Positions 57,854 to 64,000 of a DNA stretch of 64,000 nt are shown piece by piece. The stretch's first letter is position 1. The number at the start of each line of letters is the position of its first letter. Source of the DNA: Zhengitettix transpicula (lineage: Eukaryota > Arthropoda > Insecta > Orthoptera > Tetrigidae); assembly GCA_037074705.1 (NCBI GenBank), contig CM073596.1, positions 15,308,501 through 15,372,500 of the forward strand. Reading direction: 5' to 3'. The position numbers and the translations under genes are program-made. Under the pieces are notes generated by a model, which saw nothing but the letters and a program-made list of their open reading frames with translations, was not told the DNA's origin and made no database searches.

Positions 57854-58860
57854 AATAACCCACAAATTGATAATTATTATGATAGGAATTTAAATTAAAC
57901 ACGTTATTAAATTTTATCAACAAAACAATTTTGTGAATCTAGAATACATTTTAATAAATCAGACTCTGTACCCCAGGGTCTTTACTGGGTTGATAAGGAA
58001 ACGGAACACAAAATTTACAATTAAACAATGCAGTTAAAATAAATGAAAAACGAAATGAAACTAAATGAAACGGAATCTGACTCATTACCCTTATTTAACA
58101 ATTTACATAATTTATTACTGAATGTCTACTTACAATTTTATTTGGAGTTTTCAGGAATGCTCTTTAATCTACAATGTCCTTCTGTGCACAGACATTTACA
58201 CACGCTCCACAGACACGTTCACTTCATCCTTTTGGTATCCCGACTCCTGACACATTGAATGGACTAAAATGTTTACTTTAATTTTAGGCACGGCCACCAT
58301 TCAATTTGACCGAATATTTGTCACCGCTTCCACGTCCTCCTGCTTTGTGGTCTACATTTCAACTCCAATGTCTTCCACGTTCAGATTCTCGCCACACACC
58401 ACGTCTATCTCCTTCCAACTCTCACGTCCAACTCCTTCTTAGGTCTCCAGTCCAACTCACTTTTATCTGCATTCCCCTCTCCAGAATATTCCCTTGTTTT
58501 CACAGTTTTTTAATTTCCACGTTCGTCAGACAAACACCAGCAGTTGGCTTTCTCACGCTCCGAGAGCCATCCAATACAATTAAAATAAACATTTCCTTTT
58601 AATATAATTGTGTGTCCACAAAACTTCTGTCATTTTAGTGTTCCGTCCAGATGTCTGTCAAAACCATTAGCACTAAGAGCCGCTAAACGTCCAATTATAG
58701 TCCACCCCTTCTCTAAGAGCCACTTATCCATTATTATTTATTATTTATTATTTTATTATTATCTTTTTTTTATACAAACCACTCAAGAATTCCCAGTCTG
58801 AGTTGGTAAACAAATCTGATGAAATAAGAACAAAATTCATGTCCTTCTTAACTGGGTATT

Positions 58861-58904
<44 letters not shown>

Positions 58905-58930
58905 TAATGTGTAATGAAAGTTTATATACA
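57785..58930. repeat. Palindrome with (TA)n centre split by an LTR unit
   Basis: AAAACTTTCATTACACATTA then ATTG (about 57791-57814) is mirrored by CAAT then TAATGTGTAATGAAAGTTT (58901-58923). (TA)n tracts (57823-57850 and 58864-58900) and the LTR unit lie between. Confidence 0.85.
57851..58863 (-). mobile_element. LTR-like unit, minus strand, between two (TA)n tracts
   Basis: 1013 bp, sense start TGTAATACCCAGTTAAGAAG, sense end TTTGTGGGTTATTACA. GTAAGT donor-like at 58133 (minus) and CCCAG ending 57985 (149 nt), then TAAAGACCCTGGGG. The primer site is not recognisable. The open frames 58043-58801 read antisense to the unit and are not genes. Confidence 0.7.
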
Positions 58931-58936
58931 TATATT

Positions 58937-59480
58937 GCAAATTTCTGAATTAATTACGAGCTTTTTTCTTATCTAAACATCTGGTTATTTACAAAATGTG
59001 TTTTCTAGTGGTAACTTAATATTCAATAAATACTTCGGTACGTTTCAACCTTAGAAACAAGCAGCTTAGGGCAAGAGGGATAATAATTTGAAGGATTATT
59101 AAATGATTTGTGTTTTGATGATGGGTTATTACGTTGGAGTGCGAATGTTATCATAATTTTGGAAGTGGCGAGATTTTTCTAAAGTTAAGAGTAGCGACTG
59201 TAAGTTGAAAAAAGCTGCGCATCAGTCGCCGAAAGTTTTGTTCGTTAAATTCCGCTAATATATACAGAACAGTTGGTCTGGTGTTTGAGTTAGTTGACCG
59301 CTCAGATATAGTCAACAAGCTCTTGAATAACTTGTATATAAGATTCTCATGTTTTTTTTGTATATATATTTAAACATTCGTAATCTTGGAATTGGTACCC
59401 CCCTATTTCTGTACTTATTAATTAAAAATTAAACATTTCAATCTCAGAATTTTAATTTTATATCAAAAATAAATTATTAC
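58937..59480 (+). mobile_element. Possible LTR
   Basis: Begins ATAT|TGCAAATTTCTGAATT and ends AAATTATTACA|ATAG. A TATATACAGAAC motif near 59270 is followed by ACAGTTGGTCTGG, resembling the initiator-like block of family A. Termini are not well inverted; tentative. Confidence 0.35.
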
Positions 59481-59726
59481 AATAGATGTAATAACGTCTG
59501 TCAGGAAACAAACGTCCAAATCATAAACTCCACGCTAATGAGCTTCGTTGAGCAGTAGGTGTCATTAACATGTATCATAAAAGTCCAATAAATTAAACTG
59601 TCTGTTAAATTTATAATATACATGAAGAACATTAACAGTAACTGGATAAAGTTAACCCAAAGACCGAATTTTTGTAAACCAAATATATACCTTTATGTAT
59701 AGGCCTATATAACTTATATATATATA

Positions 59727-61001
59727 CCACTGCGATCAACATATTAGGTGAAATTGTCATTTAAAACTCCCGGGTATTAGGAAGACAAGAAATTTTATTT
59801 TCCTCGGTTGGTAGGACTGTCTATAATAATTTCCAAGCGTCTCTTTGTTAAAAGATTTAATTTTCTCCGAGTTACACGTGTTTTTGTAAAGAACCAAAAG
59901 TGAATTTTTAGATTTTTGCAATGGGTCATTTTGTTGAGCAGCCTAAGGCATTAAGTTGAGCAAAGAAGCATCAAATTTTGTTTGCGGAACGAATATTCTT
60001 GTGCGTACACGTTGAAAATGTTTCGGAAGGCCTTTGGTGATCAAACTATGGCACAAAAAAACGGTTATAAGTGGTATAACGAGTTCAAAGAGGGCCGAGA
60101 ACGCGTTGACGACGAACCGCGCTCTGGACGACCATCAACGTCTACCGACAAAGATTTGGTGCTTGATAATCGTCGATGGACAATTAGAGATCTCGCTGAT
60201 AGAGTTGGAATATCATTTGGCTCAGTCCAAACCATTTTGAAGAATGTTTTGTGTCTCAAACGCGTAAAGTCAGGATTGGAAAAAAAGCGTCGCGTTGATG
60301 TGTGTGAAACTTTGCTGTCTGACTATCAGGACCACTTGAAATGCATCATTACTGGAGACGAGACTTGGATTTACGCATACGACCCTGAAACCACCGACCA
60401 ATCCAGCGAATATCGTGCAAAAGGTGAAGCAAGACCGAAAAGACCACGCGTAAAGTCGAACGAAAATCAAGGTGATGTTGACAGTTTTCTTTGATTATCG
60501 TTGTGTGGTGCACTATGAAATCCTTCCGCCGGGCCAAACTGTCAACAAAGAATATTATTTGAGCGTTATGCGTCGTTTTCGTGAAGCTATTCGTCTGAAA
60601 CGGCCGGAATTATGGGCGATCAACTCTTGGTTTCTTCATCACGATAATGCACCATGTCATACTTCGTGATTTTTTTGCCAAAAACTCGACTCATATCGTT
60701 CCGCATCCACCGTATTCGCCTGATTTGGTTCCGTGCGACTTCTGGCTATTCAGCAAACTCAAAAGGCCAATGCGGGGACGCCGTTTTGACACGATTGTGG
60801 AGATAAAAAGCGAATCGAAGAAGGTCATGAAGGCTATACCGGAAAAAGACTATTCCGACTGTTTCGAGGACTGGAAAAAGCGTTGGAAAAAGTGCGTTTT
60901 ATCGGACGGGGATTACTTTGAAGGGGATGAAATTGATTTGGAAGAATAAATAAAGAATTTATATTTTATAAAAAAATCACCTTACTTTTTGTTCACAGTG
61001 G
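59727..61001 (+). mobile_element. mariner transposon copy 2, decayed
   Basis: 1275 bp between TA duplications (59725-59726 and 61002-61003). The right TIR is intact (inward CCACTGTGAACAAAAAGTAA); the left is mutated (CCACTGCGATCAACATATTA). Internal sequence is close to copy 1, with several small deletions. Confidence 0.95.
59921..60949 (+). pseudogene. mariner transposase, decayed copy
   Basis: ATG at 59921 (MGHFVEQPKALS, stop) marks the ancestral start; the region contains a short duplicated GTTGAGCA block. From 59982 the frame runs through LRKAFGDQT-like residues, WYNEFKEGRERV, RSGRPSTST and VGISFGSVQTIL to GDETWIYAYDPETTDQSSEY. A shift near 60455 moves to 60472-60669 (FFDYRCVVHYEILPPGQTVN...HHDNAPCH), and a deletion after CHT shifts to 60647-60949 (PPYSPDLVPCDFWLFSKLKR...DEIDLEE). 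Relative to copy 1 it has lost short stretches after STST, before KKRRVDV and after CHT. The catalytic residues are split over three frames. Confidence 0.95.
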
Positions 61002-61003
61002 TA

Positions 61004-62204
61004 TATATGTTCACTTGCTAATGTCTAGCTTTTGGTGGATGTTACGTTGTTAGTTGGTTAATTTGTTATTCTCTGTTTTTTTCTGGCCATACTTTCATTG
61101 GTATCATACAAGTCATTTCATAAATCATCTCCTGACTATAACTACATAAAGAAAATATTATCCGTGTGAAGGCATGGCGTTTTTTTTTAAAGGTCAGTGT
61201 GGGTTTAAGGGCTATAGGCGACCGTTTGCATCTGGTCGGAGCACATGTTTTCTAAAGCGAAGGGAGATAACATTGGAAAGGAGCCAGATTGCCGTTTTGG
61301 CACAGACGACCCAGTTAACCCTCTCCAACTCTCCATCCACCCTCATACGTCAGCCAAAAGTACGCAAAGTCAATGCCGAAACTTTGGATGACTCGTATCT
61401 TTGGAACCATTGCACCATTATCTTTTATATCTCACGTGTTTACCGCGTATATTGAATGGGAAACTGACAGCCTGCATTGAGAGCCATGGAGGACTTCCAG
61501 GAACATGTTGTATAGCAGCTGAACGTTCGCCCAGGGGATAATTTATCATTTGATGTTTATCAACAGTAATTATAACCACACTGAAGTAGTGATAACCAGT
61601 ATGTACACATACTCCTTTAACAAGTCTAAGCTTTAAAAATAATAACTTAAGACAACTTGAAATGAAACACTGAGTTAAACTATGTTGGGGAAAAATATCT
61701 GGTTTTATGATAATTATTTTAAAACTTATGTATGAGCCAGAAATAGTAAAAATATAGGACAAACGTCAAAGGAAACAATACGAATTTTTTTTAACAAACA
61801 GATACCGTACTAACTATATATACAGATATATATTCAATTATAAAATTTTATAATTGCATTACGAACTAAGCTGATATTACGGTTGCACATGAACATAAAG
61901 AACAGTACCTTTTGTATATTTACTGACGATCCGAAAACCGGTGCTGCAGCATGGTTGGTGTTTTATAAAACCCCTACGTCACTAAGTTGTAATCGCACTC
62001 TACTAACGTTTCGCCTTTCCCATAATCCCGGGACATATTACATATATTTATCTGATAAATTATTTTAAATTGGATTAAATTTTCTAGCATTCTAGAATTT
62101 AGTGACTATTAACATTCGGCTGCACTTTTAGGAATGAAACGGCTGTCGCGACGAAGTTGGCCGAAAGAGACCGAAATTCTGTAGTTAGCTAATTTTCAAT
62201 TTTT
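61004..62204. other. No gene recognised
   Basis: Frames of 93 (plus) and 114 (minus) codons lack motifs. AT-rich. Confidence 0.45.
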
Positions 62205-62735
62205 TTTAGGTACATGAGGGTAATCCACATGGTGGCAAGTCCCCTTTAATAGCATAGGAAGGGATTAGAAAGGGGGGATGCGGAAGGGTAGAGGAAGGTA
62301 GCCAAGGGTTAACTAGGCCCCCGGGCTATATTTTAAGGATCCTACCTGGCATTCGCCTAAAGAAATGCAGGGAGAACCCTAGAAAACCCTGCATCAGGGA
62401 GGTTCGGGCATTGGGTACTTGTACCACGCCCTTCCAATAGCGGGAGAGGAGTTTGCTGTGGGGACGCAGCATTCCCTTCTGCGTGCCTCGACCTGTTTAG
62501 GAGACAGCTGGCCGACTATTCCAATGGGAGTAGCGGACAACTCTTACCGTATGCCCAAGGTCTGAGACCCCGGAACATACACCTCTCAAAACAGACCGAG
62601 TTGCCTCGGCTTGTGGTTCTTAGATCAAAAACGGAGAGAGGAAAAGGCATCCCCAAAGGTAGCCCCTTCCGTGTCCCCTACAAGGTTCTGCCTGTGGGAG
62701 AATAGCCCTCGCAGACCTCTCCTAATTTTCATCCA
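62205..62735 (-). mobile_element. Family D retroposon, minus strand, near full length
   Basis: Reverse complement of the family: the T-run TTTTTTTTAGGTAC at 62200 is the tail, then GGTAATCCACATGGTGGCA, GGAAGGTAGCCAAGGG, AAGGATCCTACC, CCGTATGCCCAAGGTC and AACATACACCTCTCAAAACA. The 5' end is near 62735. Confidence 0.75.
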
Positions 62736-64000
62736 TTAACCCAAGTTAATTAAAGAATAGGGGAACATCGTAACTGAGGGATAGATAATTATCAGTAACA
62801 CCACATTTATGGAACACAATTCTCTGAGGAATTTAAAAAAGGAATAAAACCTCGTTTCGACCAAAAAGGTAACAAATATGAGAAAAATCATAGTAAACAT
62901 AAAACAATTATACATTCATTCAATTTATATTCTGCGTTACAAACATTTAAAGGTAATTAAAAATTATTGTCTGAAACATAATACCACGGACTGATCATAA
63001 ATTTTATTATATATTTTTGATCATCTAAAAATTTCCATCTTTCTTACATTGAAACAAATCTCATTTGAATAATGGTGTGTTTTTGCGGTTTTGACGACTT
63101 AAATTCGGGAACATCTACAGTGAATAAAACATTAAAAGTCGTAATGCGGAAATGTACTAAATACTCGCCTATATGTAGTATATACTACTTAGGTCTGATT
63201 AGAACAAAACAATTTCCGCTGTATCTATAAATTTTCAATTTTACTGTACCGCATATTTTTATAAAAATATTTGTAATAAAAAGGAATAATCGTGCTACAA
63301 TCAATTAATAATGAAACAATAGATATTAATTCTTGAATAGAACGCACGGACGCCAGTGGGCGTTAAATGGTAATTAATTAAAGGTAAACTCAAAAAAAAA
63401 TTAAACATTTCATTCAATATATTCTGTTTTTTTTTGTACTTTCCCTTTTGCATCGAGACTGCAGAGAAATATTTTAAGTTATAAAGCGGAAGTGAGAGAC
63501 ACCTTAAAGGAGCATAAATATTACTTCTTTTTAACGAGATTTGATGTCATCAACGTAAAAGCACTTTCGTCAATTACATTCGGCATTTTATTTAATGAAG
63601 CTCAGACCTTTTCGTTTCTTATCATCTCCTTCTAAAATGCTTCTCTGCGAAGTTTACGCAGCTGGAGAGTTTTTTTTATATATATATATTAAATTATATC
63701 AGATTTAATTTATGTCTTACTTATAACTAGGTATATTAGGTTAATAGGAAATGTGATTTTGAATGAAAAGTCATATAATAACCCTTTAATACGTCTGGGA
63801 AAATATTTATATAATTTTTGTTTATTTTCCCCTCATACGTATCTAAGTAATATGAAATACAAAATCATATAAACTATAAAATAGTATTTATTTACAACAA
63901 TTAAATTTTTGTACTTCGAAGCAATGCAAATACATAAGACACGGCATTTAATCTAATATCGTTTCTTGTCCCTTTAATGAGCGGCTTAAATTATTTGATG
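62736..64000. other. No gene recognised; AT-rich to window edge
   Basis: No frame above 60 codons and no recognised repeat boundary. A short TA tract lies near 63680. Confidence 0.5.

Noticed and set aside
58043..58801. Run of plus-strand frames rich in H, S, P and L
   Set aside because: They are antisense to the LTR unit at 57851-58863 and show no motif.
1..64000. CRISPR array, prokaryotic operons, rRNA
   Set aside because: No regularly spaced short repeats with unique spacers, no ribosome-binding-site-led gene runs and no rRNA motifs; the content is typical of a repeat-rich animal genome.

Overview
The window looks like intergenic or intronic DNA from a large, AT-rich, transposon-saturated animal genome, most probably an insect. 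I find no intact host protein-coding gene, rRNA, functional tRNA or CRISPR array. The insect call rests on two D34D mariner copies, a Penelope-like element (PLE) with hammerhead ribozymes, jockey/I-like LINE debris, tRNA-derived SINEs, a TTAA-flanked piggyBac-type element and many LTR units with a tRNA-Lys-like primer site. The species cannot be named from the sequence.

Layout. 1-600: tandem-repeat element (family B). 1653-2240: LTR end plus a degenerate reading frame. 2842-4142: mariner copy 1. 6771-7600: second family B element. 10735-14492: a PLE 3' end (GIY-YIG endonuclease remnant and hammerheads) repeated as an inverted arm around 2.2 kb that holds an LTR. 14633-16101 and 18872-19775: an inverted pair of LTRs, the first split by a GC-rich poly-A retroposon (family D). 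17655-18125 and 53955-54740: family C. 20985-21275, 30620-30900 and 35315-35580: palindromic elements built from two divergent hammerheads. 22948-30462: a cluster of LTR units and a segment repeated in inverted orientation at 55709-57590. 32548-33279: an LTR with a TATA box. 36227-37166: an LTR with two internal primer-site fossils. 38085-41270: family B, then a LINE relic split by an LTR. 43217-45083: two LTR units joined by (TA)n. 46157-46238: four CCAAT boxes. 47856-48485: a short LTR. 50475-51409: a partly duplicated piggyBac-type element. 57851-58863: an LTR in the loop of a palindrome. 59727-61001: mariner copy 2. 62205-62735: family D, reversed.

Main pattern. At least a dozen LTR-like units start TGTAAT or TGTGGT, end ATTACA or CTACA, and mostly abut (TA)n. 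Many carry a tRNA-Lys-like primer site inside the unit, 40-60 bp before its end, and ten share an intron-like module: a GTRAGT-type donor near a GGTACCAG motif, 149-201 nt, then a CCCAG acceptor and a GGCCCTGAGA-like motif. With the divergent hammerhead pairs, this is the most likely under-described biology here. All identifications come from reading the sequence; no database search was possible.
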